A stretch of 64,000 nucleotides of DNA from Calliopum simillimum (lineage: Eukaryota > Arthropoda > Insecta > Diptera > Lauxaniidae): positions 29,190,392 through 29,254,391 of the forward strand of contig OX638369.1 of assembly GCA_951812925.1 (NCBI GenBank), given 5' to 3'. A program made the position numbers and the translations under genes. Every line of letters starts with the position of its first letter. Within the stretch, counting starts at the first letter, position 1. Below the pieces are notes generated by a model. The model searched no databases and had not been told where the DNA came from. It saw only the letters and a list, made by a program, of their open reading frames with translations. This document shows, piece after piece, positions 47,387-58,477 of this stretch.

Positions 47387-48627
47387 AGGGGTTTTTCAAT
47401 AAGAGCGCCACAAATGTTTTTTTAAATAAAACAAAAACGGTTTTGCATATCAATGAAATGCTTTATTCCTGTGAAAGTACATTTAATGCCACTATGTATG
47501 AAACTCGATTTCTTTTGCATGGCCACCACGGGCACGCTTGCAGAAGTCCAGACGCTGAACCCAATTTTCGACAGTTTTCATGCATAAATCGGCCGATACT
47601 GCTGCAATTTCACAATTCATATTCGTACGAAGTTCATCAATCGTCGCTGGCTTGTTGGCATATACCATAGACTTGACGTAGCCCCACAGGAAATAATCTA
47701 ACGGAGTCGAATCGCACGACCAAGGCGGCCAATCGACTGGGCCATTTCGTGAGATAACATGTTCACCAAACTTGGTTTTCAATAAATTGATTGTGACATT
47801 CGCTGCGTGGCTTGTGGCGGCGTCTTGTTGAAACCACATATTGTCCAAGTCCATATCATCCAATTCGGGCCAAAAATATTCGGTTATCATTGAACGGTAG
47901 CGATTCCCATTCACAGTAACGTGCCGGTCTTGGTCATCATGGAAGAAGTACGGCCCATAAACCGCACCAAACCGTAATTTTTTCGGGATGCAATGGTGAC
48001 TCCTGGAGTACGTGTGGATTGCTGCCTGACCAATATCGCATATTTTGCTTATTGACGAAGCCATTCAGCCAAAAATGAGCCTCATCGCTGAAGATAATTT
48101 TTCAATGAAAATCCGAATCATTTTCAAGTTGTTGCTCAGCCCAATTCACGAACATACGGCACTTCTGGTGGTCAAGCGGCTTCAGTTCTTGCGTCAATTT
48201 GATCTTGTAAGGATGTAGACCAAGATCTTTTCGCAAAATTCGCCATAACAACGCTTGAGAACGACGTGTGAGAGACACATTTGGGCTTTCTTGAACTGAA
48301 GCTTCAGCGGCAGCAATATTCTCGACACTACGGGCACTTTTTTGTCTCACTGGCACGGCAAAATTTTGTACTGTGCCTGTAGATTCAAATTTTTCCACTA
48401 GACGCTCAATTGTTGATCTGGTAGGATGATTATGATTATGAGGCCACTGACTCTGAATTTCGGTAGTTAATTTTAATAATTTCTACTCGTTGTTGGCTCG
48501 TATATCTTTCCATGATGAAATGGCAAACCTTACTAAAGAGAAATGTCAAGAGAGCGCGAAAAAATATGGCGTCGTTTGCTGTTCCTATCGGTCTACTTTT
48601 GTAGCGTCCCCATTGAAAAACCCTTTT
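47387..48627 (-). mobile_element. DD41D mariner-like element (rosa type), ~1.24 kb
   Basis: The terminal inverted repeats share GGGTTTTTCAAT and GCGCYACAAA-like blocks (left end at 47387, right end at 48627), and both are flanked by TA (47385-47386, 48628-48629). The transposase frame runs on the minus strand. Full-length elements of this type are of similar size, so the element is nearly complete though coding-dead. The DD41D or rosa group is known from fruit flies and other insects. Confidence 0.85.
47492..48513 (-). pseudogene. DD41D transposase, several breaks
   Basis: The minus-strand ATG at 48513 begins MERYTSQQRVEIIK, followed after ~25 codons by a deletion and frameshift. From 48398 the frame continues through FESTGTVQN and the helix-turn-helix part LWRILRKDLGLHPYKI, with a few residues missing before LWRIL. 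A stop follows NDSDFH; directly after it KIIFSDEAHFW holds the first catalytic Asp. A further frameshift near 48060-47965 precedes GPYFFHDDQDRHVTVNG. WFQQDAATSH has the second Asp and STPLDYFLWGYVKS the third, with 41 residues between them. The C-terminus is RARGGHAKEIEFHT. All three Asp codons persist, but the frame is broken at least three times. Confidence 0.87.
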
Positions 48628-48759
48628 TAATTCTTACTTCTTTGACTTAATTGAAATTTTTGGTTTCGGAAACGCTCAGATAAACTTTTATGAAATTGTA
48701 CAAAAATGTCTAGGGTTGCCACCTGATTTTTCTTTTTTTTGTTATTTTTTTTCCAAACC

Positions 48760-48915
48760 AAATTTCGGTTCGATGAGAAACAAATTAATTTGACTTATAA
48801 TTACAAACTTCTTAGATCTCTACACCACTGGCCTATATGATGAAGAGTTATAAAATTCGAATATTAAGCAAATGTCTGTCCAACCATAAATAATTTTTCT
48901 AGAAAGGGTCGCATA
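48760..48915 (-). mobile_element. tRNA-derived SINE candidate, copy 2
   Basis: On the minus strand TAGGCCAGTGGTGTAGAG (complement of ~48820-48837) is a good A-box-like sequence. It is followed by AAGTTTGTAATTATAAGT, which matches the copy near 46150-46165. The upstream part (GGACAGACATTTGCTTAATA-like, complement of ~48860-48885) also matches the region near 46220-46245. The B-box position is diverged. Two related copies 2.7 kb apart support a dispersed SINE family. Confidence 0.45.
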
Positions 48916-51900
48916 TGAAAGAAATGTTTCCGTGTAGTAGTTACAGTAGAAAACATGTAAGTAGTGCTCCTTTATATATTTTCCTAAAGCTTTTCCGAAA
49001 AGTAATACAAAATATATATTCTACTGGGTATCTAAGTGCCGTCGTAACAATCATATATGGATTTGTGTGTATTTGTATTGGTGTACACATGTTTTGTTAG
49101 TATTAATTTCGCGTTCACTGCGTGTCTGTGAGAAATTTTAAGTTCAAAAATTATTTCTTTGATAAATTGAGTTTTCAATCAAAAAAAAAAAATATTCGTC
49201 ATTTGCAGAAAATAACAACAGCAACAACAAAAAAATAGCAACAACAAATACTATTTCAATAACAAATTCATATATACATATGCACATAAAACAACAATAG
49301 TAATGATTTTTTAGCAAAACACGTGTAACTTGAAGAGTAGGTACGAAAAAGTCTCAAGTATTTACTTCAACACAAGCAAACAAATTTACTACACAGATGA
49401 ATGACTGACTGACTGTCAGACAATCAAACAGACTGACAAAAGTATTTGCTTTGTCATATAAGTTCATACATAGGTATATGCCAGTATGCTTGTGTGTTAT
49501 TATGTATGCCAGTTTTTTGTTAAATACACATGCTGCTATCTGTACACGCAAACATCCATACATACATATATGGCATATATGTGTTTGTAGGTGTGAGTGT
49601 GAACCTTGAAGTATTTGTGCAAGTAATTTTATGAATTTTTGACTCATTTTTTACGCCAACGCAAAACTTTCTTTTACAATATTCTGCTTTGACATTGAGG
49701 GTTTTTTTTTCATTTGATGGTTTAGAATAATAATCTCCTGTTAAATCTTTAAAGCAAATGCTGCAGTTTTCAAAATTAATCTGAAGAAATTGTTTGAGAA
49801 ATTTTTTTTTGAGATTTTGAATGAAACAAAAATCAGCAGGTTTCTTGGAGAAGAAGTTTTTAATTTCCTTTCGAGATGTACTTTTTTCAAGTTTGGGAAT
49901 AAATAATAACCAAAAGGAGCCAGAACAGAACTGTAAGGTGGGAACTAACAGAAAAGATGAGATAACCATATGAATTTAGAAAGTTGGTTTTTATCTTAAT
50001 TTAAGTAACTAAAAATAATTTGAGCAATGACCGATCGAAATTAGTTCACGTTAAACAAAAGAGGATATGTTTAACTAGTTTGGCTGTACTATTTTAATTT
50101 CATAAAAGAACAAAACTTTTATATAATTTTAATTAAAAAAAAAAGATTCCCTAGTTTTACCTTAGAGACCAATGGGACACGTCTATCCCTTTTTATCTAA
50201 CAACCCTGTTAAAACATAAAACAATAAAACAAAAATTCCTTGAAATTACTATAAACTTGAGTGTCTATTACGTTTGCTACAAAAATGCCTCAAGATCTGA
50301 GATAAAATCTACTAAAAATTAGTTATAAAACAAATACACTTTTTGGATTTGAAGTGGCCATGTCCTGAGGATTTAAACTTCTAATTTTCTGGAATATCTG
50401 AAAATCTATATTTATTTTCTATCCATAAATAACTATTTGGATCAAATCAATAAGAAAATGTGTGTCTGGCAGTAAAAAGTTCAAATAGGTATATCCCTTT
50501 TTAATCCTGAAAGAAACAAAATTTAAGCATAGTATTCTGCGATTATGAAAGCACTTTTGCCTTTGTAATGGATCAAAAGGAGCCCTTCTGATTCCCAAAC
50601 GACTGTGACATTTTAAAATTCTTAAGTTTTGGCGTGGCCATTATTTTTATTTTTTTTTTTTTTATGCCACTGCAAAGAGTCTTCTTTCGACTCAGAGTCA
50701 TAATTACAAACTTAATTTATGTCCGCAATATGAATTGGAGCCAATACTTTGTCTTCATTTTCACTGCAGGGATCTAGGAGCTCGCAAAAATACTCGACGA
50801 GCTGTTATGGGAAAGCCCAAAAAATCATAGGGGGGAATGTACAAAGCTACGTGACTTAAGAGCCATTTACCCGATTTGTATGACTTTTTTTAATAGTGTT
50901 TGGTCGGGGACCAAACTTGTTTTTTTATGAATTTCTAAATGCTAAAAATTTTAAAGGTAACAATACCTGTTGACCACTTTAGGGCAATACCCTTTCGATA
51001 TGAGATGTAAATCTATTGGCTCTGTGTTGACCTCTGTAGGTGGCGATGGTAAAAAACCCTTTCTACGGGAGATGGACTATCTTTCAGCTTGACACAGGCT
51101 CAAGCCAGTTGACGCAGCCACTGGAGACGATGATCCACAAGACACGCTGTTTGCTTGTGAGAAGGGAACCACTGTCGAACTCCACTTTGGAGTAATATAA
51201 AAAAAACACCTTTTTGGGTTTGTTAGTCTGTGGACATCAATTTATTTTTAAGCTTATTTTAACTTAGTTTTTAAGAACTTATTTTATTGTAATATTAAAA
51301 ATCATAATAACTCAGGTACCATTAACCCGATTTTAATGATTTTTTACTATAAAATACCTTGACTCCGGTCAAAACTTTTCACATGCTAGAATTTTTTAGG
51401 GAAAACAAATATATTTGTGTGGGAAATATATTTTGGCTACATAATTCATCCAAAAATTTAAGTTAAATTCTGCATCAAAAGATTTTGGTAATAATTTACA
51501 ATTAATATTTTTTTTTTTTTTTTGTATGGTGATTAACCATCTTCAATAAGCAATAGTTGCAATAAAAAATTATTTTCTTTTAAATTTAAGTTTGAATTTA
51601 AATTATCAGCGTAGAGCTCAGGTGTTTTGAACAAATGTTTTTAAAGTTACTAAGCGTGTTAACGGAAGGAAGGTTTTGGAATCATTTTTTGTACAAGAGA
51701 CAGAAACTTTACTATTGTTGCCTTCAAAAAAATGAATGCCATCGTCTCTTTACCATCTAGCTCACATAGCAGCGACCGATTTAAACATAACTCAAGGTCA
51801 AAAGATACATTTTTGGAGCATCAAATTTGGAACAAATTTTTCACACTGGTACTTCAAAAGAGATGTTTAGCTTTATAAAATAAAAAAATCAAATCAAATA

Positions 51901-52754
51901 CTACTAAAAACTTAAAAAAAGCCATCATCAAAAAGTCATCCTTCATGTCAAAAAAAAAACAAAGAAGTAGAAACGACAGAAACGTTTTTTTATCTAAAGT
52001 AACAGCAACAAAAGGATTTATTCGCGCATCAATAAATAAAACACTTCAACTGACTGAAAGTGAAAAAATCTACAATTTTGCATATAAGTAGTACGCACAC
52101 AAACACAAGTATGCACACATTCCATTACTGCGACAATTTTTGAGTATTACACAGTCATATACGCACAATCGACACGAAACTTTTTGCATGCGTATACCAT
52201 GCATGTTCGTAGCAAAGGTGTTCGTTCCTTCACTCATCTCAAAGGAATATAAAATAAAAAAAAATTTAAAATAAATTTTAGACCTTACGCACACTGTGTT
52301 AAAGATGGCACGACGATGATGCCGACAAATTTATTGATTTTCAATAAAAGTTGGGAAACCAGCGCGCTCGCTCAAAAGGAATGATAAATATAATAAAAAA
52401 ATTTAAGGAATCAAAAATCAGTCAGTACTTTTATTATGCACACAATCACATATGCAAGACACACACAGCACACACACGGTGTCATTGGTATACACATGAG
52501 GAATACGATTATTTCATATGATCTCTATTTGGTTTGGTCGGATTTTTTTTTTTTTTTTTCAATAACCGTTGCTGTTCACGCTGTTGGAAATAAATACAAG
52601 CATATTAACGTGTATTAAACTTTGCGCTTAGTGGCATTTAAAGATATCCCAGTTGAAAGTGAAGTAATGGTTATCATTTTCATAACAGGTGAGCCAAATG
52701 TAATGTCACTATCTGAATGTTAAAGTTAAGTAAAACACTGAACATTCTACATCC
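48916..52754. other. No gene seen; degraded repeats
   Basis: Mostly AT-rich DNA with TATG/CATA microsatellites (49550-49570) and CAACAACAA runs (49215-49250). Near 50855-50900 and 51300-51345 there are blocks (ACCCGATTTGTATGACTTTT and ACCCGATTTTAATGATTTTT) that resemble the 5' part of the Helitron at ~42860-42885, so old Helitron pieces are possible. 50980-51200 is GC-richer than its surroundings and unexplained. Small frames on both strands have no domains. Confidence 0.45.
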
Positions 52755-52830
52755 AACTGGCCCATTAGTTAAAATAGTTTGTGCATAGCCTTATAACACA
52801 GAAATCCCGGGCTCAGTCGTGAGGTTTTTT
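52755..52830 (+). mobile_element. tRNA-like block with T run (weak)
   Basis: TGGCCCATTAGTTAAAATAG (~52766) resembles an A box, GGGCTCAGTC (~52807) resembles a B box at ~43 bases distance, and a run of nine T follows after ~8 bases. The arrangement is like that at 36811-36893. The B box lacks the invariant TTCGA core, so the call is weak. Confidence 0.28.
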
Positions 52831-52927
52831 TTTTGCCAAAGTCATAATTTTTTCTTTAAATATAGTGGTACATAAAAATTTTGCAAATTCTCAGCCTTTA
52901 AATTTTAATTTTTTTATAAATTTTTTA

Positions 52928-53580
52928 TTAACCCTTTGAGACCGAAGCCTAGACTATTGTAGATATCGAAAAATAAACTTCGGATAAAGTTTTTTAGTGC
53001 TTAAATTTAGAAAAAAAAGTTGGCCCGGAAAAGCCCCTTATAGCCGGAAATGGTGCAGTCATATTACACAGAGAATACTATTACTGAAAGCACGTGATGT
53101 TACTAGTAAAACACTATCTGTGTTTTGCTCATTTGGCTCCAGGTCGAATTTTATAGTACTATAAAAAATGCTTCAAAACTGTTTTTTTAATGTTGCCTAT
53201 CTTCAACAAAGTTATAGATATACACCATGTATGTATGTATTCTCCTTTAACTCCTAGGAGGAGCATAGGGCCAATATGAAATCTCTCCATTTGTCACGAT
53301 CCCTTGCGATATATATACACTAAAGGACAGAAATTGTTCAAAAACTCACCAGAAAAAATTGGGTTTTGGGCCTTAAAATCACAAAAATGTCGAAAAATTG
53401 TATCATTTTTGGTCATAGCTATAAAACCGTTCCGTATTTTGCCAAACAATTATAACGAAATTTGAGCCAAGACTTAACTGAACAACTCTCTAGAGCATGT
53501 CAATAGCATTCGAGTACCAATACTAATTTGAATAAAAACATTGACGTATCAAAAAATGCTTGGGGTCCTCAAGGGGTTAA
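52928..53580. mobile_element. TTAA-flanked piggyBac-like MITE, copy 1
   Basis: The left end is TTAA then CCCTTTGAGACC (52928); the right end, read inward, is TTAA then CCCCTTGAGGACCCC (ending at 53580). A TTAA target site with ends starting CCC is the piggyBac pattern. The ~645-bp interior has no transposase. A LINE tail (53226-53312) is inserted in it. The right ~250 bp are repeated in inverse orientation at 54135-54420. Confidence 0.65.
53226..53312 (-). mobile_element. RTE-type LINE 3' end, ~87 bp, with target duplication
   Basis: It matches the last part of the LINE at 58478-59620, from the TATG tail through CTCCTAGGAGGAGCATAGGG to the codons for the C-terminal RDRDKW region. It is cut off right after CCCTTGCGAT. 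ATATACAC is found on both sides (53218-53225 and 53313-53320), an 8-bp target duplication. It is inserted in the minus orientation into the piggyBac-like MITE, whose inverted partner at ~54405-54425 shows the sequence without the insertion. Confidence 0.85.
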
Positions 53581-54134
53581 TAGATATGCGTTGAACAGTT
53601 CCGACTGGGTAGTCATATACTTACATACTTATCCATGCGTCAAAAATAACTCATAAAAGCCGCTGATATGCAAAGTAATGGAATAACAAATTATTTTTTA
53701 ATATTTGTTTTTTATTACAGAATAATTTGTGATTATTATCAAAAATAACAGCTTGATGTTATTGGCATATTAGCATTTTGTTATGGGGTACTAGCGGAAA
53801 TTGAAATGTACTTTGAGCGTTTTATTGATTTAACTCAATAGTCTAATCATTTAAGATATGAAGTGACCCAATTGATTTATTTGATAATTTAGCACAAATA
53901 CTTAAAATCGAGTACAAGATTACGGCAGCAAAAATTATTATTTTAAAATACGGAAAAGAACTCCGATTTCTTGGTAATACTTATCTCGAAACTGATTAGC
54001 TTTTCAGTGAAATGTTTCTTTTCATTTAAAGTTTATGAGTTATCTTTATTATAATACTTTTCATTCAAGCTGCTCAGGAGAAGCCACGTAGCAAACTACT
54101 CTACAGGCAAAAGGAGTAGCTCAAGTGTAGTTCA

Positions 54135-54420
54135 TTAACCCCTTGAGACCGATGGGGTCACATAAGACCCCAAACATTTTTTGAGACATCAATATTTTAA
54201 TTGAAATTAGTATCAAGGAGTACACGTATGGCATTGACATGCTCTAGAGAGTTGTTCAGTTAAGTCTTGGCTAAAATTTCGTTATAACTGTTTGGTAAAA
54301 TACGGAACGGTTTTATAGCTATAACCAAAAATGGTATAATTTTTCGGCATTTTTGTGATTTTAAGGCCCAAAACCTAATTGTTTCGTGTCAATTTCTTCA
54401 ACACTTTCTTTCCTTTAGTC
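54135..54420. mobile_element. piggyBac-like MITE, inverted second copy (partial)
   Basis: It starts with TTAA then CCCCTTGAGACCGATGGGGT and follows, in reverse complement, 53322-53580: CATGCTCTAGAGAGTTGTTC, AAAATACGGAACGGTTTTAT and TGATTTTAAGGCCCAAAACC all have partners there. Its far end beyond ~54420 was not found, so the copy is truncated or diverged. It shows the uninterrupted state of the site that carries the LINE tail in copy 1. Confidence 0.7.
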
Positions 54421-55400
54421 TATATCTATAACTTGGGTGCAACTACGCCTCCTCCTTATAAAAAAAAAAAACAAATCTGTCACATCTCTGAAACTATTTG
54501 ACACATGTGAATAAGATTTGATTTCAGGTAAAGTGAAGAGATTAGGATATGCCACTGTTATAATGTTAAACCAATTTAAGTTTTCTATAAAGATATTCCA
54601 CGTATTATCCTGCATAAGGTTGTTTAACATATAATACACCTTTGATGTAAGGATCGTATTATTCATTATGACGATTTAATACAAGAATACATATTTTTTT
54701 TTTTTTTTTGATATTTGAATTAAAAAAATCTGACCTGATCTAGAAAGTCATGTATAACTTATTTTTAGCCAGATTTTCAGATTTATTGGATTTTTTTAAT
54801 GTATAGCCAAAAGCAGAATTTTTTGTGTACGGTGTATTAAAGAAATTCGCTGAAATTTGATGTTTCTTTAAGAAGGGTTTCTTTGAAATGCCAATATTAT
54901 TCCTTTCAATACTATTTCTTAACTCCAAGTTTTAAAAATTCATTTTAAACGGTTTATTGGAACTAAAAATATTATTATCATTTTTTGATTATTGATTCAA
55001 GCAACTACCCATTTCATTTAAATGCAAAGTCACGTACAACACCAGCATAATCAACACAAAATTGGGATAACTTCATGACTGAGAATACTCATTTCTTGTT
55101 AGTATAGAAGAAATAGAATTTAAAAAATGACTTTTAACTTTATATGCCATATTTTTATTTAAAAAATTAGCTGGCAGAAATCTACTGGCGACATATTAAC
55201 ACCAATAATTGAATTAAACATGAAATGTCAGAAAAGTTTCAAACATATCATAATTAAAGCAATTCCTCCGCCATCTCCAATTATATATTAATTACCAATC
55301 TTTGGCTCCGAATCAATATTAATAAAAGTCATTTTTAATATTTTCAGCTGTCAACATTAAAATTGCACAACTGTCGACCAACATGTCAAGTAACAATTTT
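54421..55400. other. No gene seen
   Basis: AT-rich non-coding DNA with A/T runs. Minus-strand frames 54415-54666 and 54740-54928 have no recognisable domain. The sequence becomes less AT-rich beyond ~55350. Confidence 0.5.
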
Positions 55401-56640
55401 ATCTGGCAACGCTCGCTTTATTAAACAGCAAAAGTCAACAATGTGAAACAATGCTGGCAGCAGCGGCAGCAATAAAATTGGCAATGGCAGCATAAAGGAC
55501 TGATGTCAATCAATAAAATTTCGCGTACAAAATAACAAAATAAACAGACGGACAAACAGATGGAGTTTTAAATTAAATACGAAACAATCAACTTGTGTTC
55601 AAAGCTGCGACGCTCGCTCGCGCCATAAAANNNNNNNNNNNNNNNNNNNNNNNNNNNNNNNNNNNNNNNNNNNNNNNNNNNNNNNNNNNNNNNNNNNNNN
55701 NNNNNNNNNNNNNNNNNNNNNNNNNNNNNNNNNNNNNNNNNNNNNNNNNNNNNNNNNNNNNNNNNNNNNNNNNNNNNNNNNNNNNNNNNNNNNNNNNNNN
55801 NNNNNNNNNNNNNNNNNNNNNNNNNNNNNNCTCGCTCGCGCCATAAAAATGCAGCGTTTAAGCCAAACATTTTATGAGAGTAAAATTTTTTTATAAATAT
55901 TACAAAAAAAAAAAATAAATAAATTACGCAAAAATAAATAGAAAAAGAAAAATACAGCAAAAAAAGCTCTTAAGTTAAATTGAAAAACCGCCAAATTGTA
56001 ATACGAACGCCAAAAAATATGCAATAAATTTTTTGTCTTCATTTTTTATAACAAAGCTAATCTTGCGTATAGCAACGTTGCATAACGATAGAAAGCAGCA
56101 GCAGCAGAAAAAAGAAACAGCTTTTATTGACACAATTTAAATGTTATCCTTGGCTTAGAAATGGAAATTTTAATAAAGCCAACGACCTGTCTGCTGGGTG
56201 TATTTTGACACCGTTGTCAGCCAGAGCCAGCAAGGCGTACAGCAAAAGTGTGCGGTTCTATCTCTTGGCAGCAACAGCAGCAGCAGCAAAAAAACAGAGG
56301 AAACGAAAATTTAAATTTTTAATAAAAATTGCGATTGTATAAAAATTGCTGCGAGCGTACGTACGCTTGAACAAGTGAATAAGACGAACGAAGCAGTAAG
56401 GTGAAAGAGACAGCATTTGTTTAAATTAGAAAAGCGACATTGTGACTGCAATTGACAGCTTGCATAAAGCATTGACACTCGCACCGACGCCCCTGACATG
56501 TGGTAGGCGTAACAGCCTAAGTGAATTCACAACGAAACGCCAAAGAGGCTGAGTCAGAGTCAGTGGCAGCGTACCGTAAGCAATCACTGGCGGCATCATG
56601 AATCTTTCATGAGCTCGCAAAAGAGAGCGTGAAGAAAAAA
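55400..56640 (+). promoter_or_regulatory. Possible promoter and non-coding first exon region
   Basis: This is the least AT-rich segment upstream of the coding exon at 59945, with CAGCAGCAG and CAGCGGCAG runs, CGCTCGCTCGCGCC and AGCGTACGTACGCT words, and no transposon ends. Such sequence is typical of fly 5' exons and promoters. A fair splice donor, ACC|GTAAGC, is at 56575/56576; another, AAG|GTGAAA, is near 56400. No TATA box with initiator could be fixed, and the N gap lies inside. The assignment is inferred from composition and position only. Confidence 0.3.
55631..55830. other. Assembly gap, 200 N
   Basis: Exactly 200 N. The 18 bases before the gap (55613-55630) are identical to the 18 bases after it (55831-55848), CTCGCTCGCGCCATAAAA. 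Either two contig ends overlap and the gap is closed in reality, or the unit is tandemly repeated across the gap. Open frames that run through the N are meaningless. Confidence 0.97.
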
Positions 56641-56899
56641 TCGTTAAAGGATCTTACGTTTGTATAAAACAAATTTTTAAGAATTTCAGTTTTCTAAGCA
56701 ACAATAAAAGGAATTACAAATAAAAGAAAAAAGCAAAAGGTAATTACAAAAGAAAAAAAAAATTTATAAAATACATGGAGAATGTTACTTAAAAAGCTAG
56801 CTAGAAATGCTTTTAAGAATTAGCTCACATAAAGATTTATGAATTTGACTTTTCATGGTTTTTTTCTTAGTTTTTTCTTGGTAAAATATGAGAAAGTTC

Positions 56900-58477
56900 A
56901 ATCTAACGCTCCAAAATAGAATTTCATTTTTATCGCTGCTATTGCAAAATTTATCGCATGGTAATTTTTGTCGCATTTTATTTTTCAATGTCACATTCTA
57001 TTTTAATATTAAATACCTGTTACTTTCAAGCGTATATTTTTCATTGCTTGATACTTTTTGTCGCATGCTTATTTTTATTGTTTGATATTTTTTACTACTT
57101 AGCACTTCTAACAATATGTTTATCGTACGATACTTTTTATTGCATGATACTTTTTACAGTTTTGTACTTTTAAAAAGTTTTATTGCTTGCTACTTTTACT
57201 TCATGAATCATGATAGTTTTAAATAGTTGATAGTTTTAAAACTATATCTTGCGTATGATACTTTTTATTGCTTGATATTTTTTACCATTTTTTCATATGG
57301 TTATCTTTCAATGTTTGATACTCTTTGCCGCATGTATGCATCGTTTGTTTTCCCATTCCTATAATCGCATGCTTTTTCTCCCTCATGCTACTGTTTATTG
57401 CTTAATACATTTTACACAATAATATTTTTTTAAATATTTTTTTTCGCATAATTTTTTTTATTGCACGATACTTTTTAAATTTTAATACATCTGAATATAT
57501 TTTTATTATTATTTTTTACTGTTCAATATTTTCATAAATAATTTTATTGCATGCTATTTTAATTGCATTATATTTTAAAATAATTTTGTCGCATGATACT
57601 GTTTATTGCATGATAATTTATACTAAGTGAATCTTTTTTAAATTATTTTTATCGCATGTTACTTTTTTATCACAACATACATTGCTTGACTAGTTTTATC
57701 GCTTTATACATTATATTACCTGATACTTTCTATCGTTTATTTTTAACTTCTATGTACTTTAAATCGCAATGCTTGTTTCTACCTCGTGCTACTTTTTATT
57801 GCTTAATACATTTTAACTAATTAATATTTTTTTAAATATTTTTTTTCGCAAAAATTTTTTTTATTTCATGATACTTTTAAAATTTTAATACTGCTGAAAA
57901 TATTTTTATTGGTATTTTTTACATTTTACTATTCAATATTTTTATTGCATGCTACTTTTAATTGCATTATAGTTCTGGCGCTGTTCAATACTTTTTAAAA
58001 TATTTTCGTCGCATGATAATTTTTATTGCATGATAATTTTTACTGTTGTGAATCTTTTTAAACAGAAATATGTAAAATTTTTTGACAATTTTTATCACGT
58101 TCTTCTTTATATTACCTGATACTTTTTCGCATGCTTCTTTTTATTGTTTAATACTATACATGTTACTTTTAACTATATATTATTTTGGAATATTTTTACC
58201 GCATCTTTCTTTTTTTTAATTTAATTTAATTTTTTTTTAATATTTTCATAGCACGATAATTTTTATTGCTTACTACCTCGTGATATTTAAAATATCTTTA
58301 TTGCACAGTGCTTTTATTGCTTGATACTTTATATTGGATACTTTTCAAATACTTTTGTCGCATGCTACTTTTTATTGCTTGTTACTTTTTATTACTCTGT
58401 TAAATATTTTAACCATTAGCGCTTTTTTATCTTTGAAACAGATTTTGATTTTATGGCTTCATACTTTTTATTACTTT
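56900..58477. repeat. Decayed minisatellite, family C (TTTTTATTGCATGATACTTT)
   Basis: About 1.6 kb of imperfect copies of a ~20-bp unit, with words TTTTTATTGCATGATAC, TTATTGCTTGATAC, TCGCATGATAC and TCGCATGCTAC. It continues on the other side of the LINE insertion, at 59621-59940, so it was one array of ~1.9 kb that was split. Phe/Leu/Tyr-rich frames in it (56888-57173) are by-products. Confidence 0.88.

Noticed and set aside
55568..55960. Open frames crossing the N gap
   Set aside because: They contain 66 or more unknown residues, so they have no meaning.
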